Assembly: GCA_021805955.1 (NCBI GenBank)
Contig: JAJZDO010000365.1
Span: forward strand, 1 to 6,146
Source of the DNA: Acidobacteriota bacterium
GTDB lineage: Bacteria > Acidobacteriota > Terriglobia > Terriglobales > Acidobacteriaceae
Direction of reading: 5' to 3'
DNA length: 6,146 nucleotides
Position 1 is the stretch's first letter, and each line of letters starts with the position of its first letter. The position numbers and the translations under genes are program-made. The notes beneath the pieces are model-generated. The model saw nothing but the letters and a program-made list of their open reading frames with translations. It did not search any database and was not told the DNA's origin. This document shows positions 5,735-6,146 of the stretch, one piece after another.

Positions 5735-6146
5735 TTAAATAAATACGAGAACGATGTCTCGTACCAGGCATCTCCATCCGTCTTCGTAGCGATGGTAGTT
5801 GGCAGTATTTCGCAGGATGCTGGCTAAATGCGCCAAGCGACTCGTATACGGACCTGCTCGATCCGCGTAGAAACGACTCGTTCGCCGGACAGCGAGCAGG
5901 GCAGCCTCGCTTCGAGCGTCCTCTCTTGCGGACATCCATTGCGCCAGCTGATTCAGCTCATGGGCATGTGCCAGTTGATTTCCTGGCTCCTCGCGTTTTC
6001 CCTTCTCCAGCCGTTCCCTCAGAGTCGGCGGGAGGAAATGCGTAGAGTTTTTGATGCCAATCTGTTGATTTGCATGAATTCTGTATTCGAGTAGGGGCTC
6101 TTCAACCGATCGAAGTTGTGCATAAAAAACCGTCTGCAGGGCAATC
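5735..6146 (-). CDS. Glycosyltransferase family 2, C-terminal fragment (5' end beyond the window)
   Basis: The minus strand is open from the right edge to the TAA at 5735-5737, giving 136 residues without a start in view. The first residues, IALQTVFYAQLRSVEEPLLEYRIHANQQIG, match the distal end of the family 2 (GT-A) catalytic domain. There, relatives have a stretch like WIAL, then a strand with a leucine- and proline-rich PL..YR.H..NQ.G motif. The remainder is helical and charged (TLRERLEKGKREE, HELNQLAQWM) and ends YEDGWRCLVRDIVLVFI, typical of the variable C-terminal tail. The nucleotide-sugar-binding DXD motif would lie upstream and is not seen. It would transfer a sugar from a nucleotide donor to a growing glycan, probably at the cytoplasmic face of the membrane. 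It precedes WbsX-A by 21 nt, so it likely heads or belongs to the same operon. The internal ATG at 5935 is not the start. Family is likely; donor and acceptor are unknown. Confidence 0.8.
   Translation of the reverse strand, partial: IALQTVFYAQLRSVEEPLLEYRIHANQQIGIKNSTHFLPPTLRERLEKGKREEPGNQLAHAHELNQLAQWMSAREDARSEAALLAVRRTSRFYADRAGPYTSRLAHLASILRNTANYHRYEDGWRCLVRDIVLVFI

Noticed and set aside
5727..5939. Second minus-strand frame of 70 codons overlapping the glycosyltransferase end
   Set aside because: It is out of frame with the glycosyltransferase fragment, whose open frame to the edge and EPLLEYRIH motif are more convincing.

Overview
The window looks like an Acidobacteriota chromosome, probably class Terriglobia. 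This is an inference from protein style: a single-pass SurA_N/parvulin isomerase and a BON-domain protein with a Pro/Gly-rich body, beside a surface-glycan operon. No rRNA, tRNA or other taxonomic marker is present. All genes I can support lie on the minus strand, so transcription runs from the right edge to the left edge.

Right half (about 2721-6146): a tightly packed glycan operon. In transcription order it holds the C-terminal 136 residues of a family 2 glycosyltransferase (start beyond the right edge), a WbsX / GH99-like protein (365 aa), an FkbM-type methyltransferase (268 aa) and a second WbsX / GH99-like protein (356 aa). The gaps are 21 nt and 18 nt, followed by a 1-nt stop/start overlap, so this is very likely one transcript. 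The set suggests sugar transfer plus O-methylation of a cell-surface polysaccharide. The two WbsX genes are paralogues flanking the methyltransferase. They share an identical 65-residue N-terminal block whose 21 nucleotide differences are all silent, an identical C-terminal block with the GH99-type WNEWAEG motif, and divergent middles.

Left half (1 to about 2601): two envelope genes at wider spacing. The first is an exported BON-domain protein with a Pro/Gln-rich linker, a predicted beta-rich region, a glycine zipper and a Pro/Tyr-rich tail (408 aa, GTG start). The second is the N-terminal 408 residues of a membrane-anchored SurA_N/parvulin peptidyl-prolyl isomerase running off the left edge. 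Both look like housekeeping envelope functions. The 119-nt and 150-nt gaps upstream of them hold only weak promoter candidates and no convincing terminator.

Base composition changes along the window. By hand count, the methyltransferase gene is about 51% GC, sampled parts of the isomerase about 57%, and the 3' part of the BON gene about 70%. No insertion sequence, CRISPR array, tRNA or riboswitch was recognised. I see no clearly new defence or mobile system. The most interesting element is the WbsX-FkbM-WbsX arrangement.
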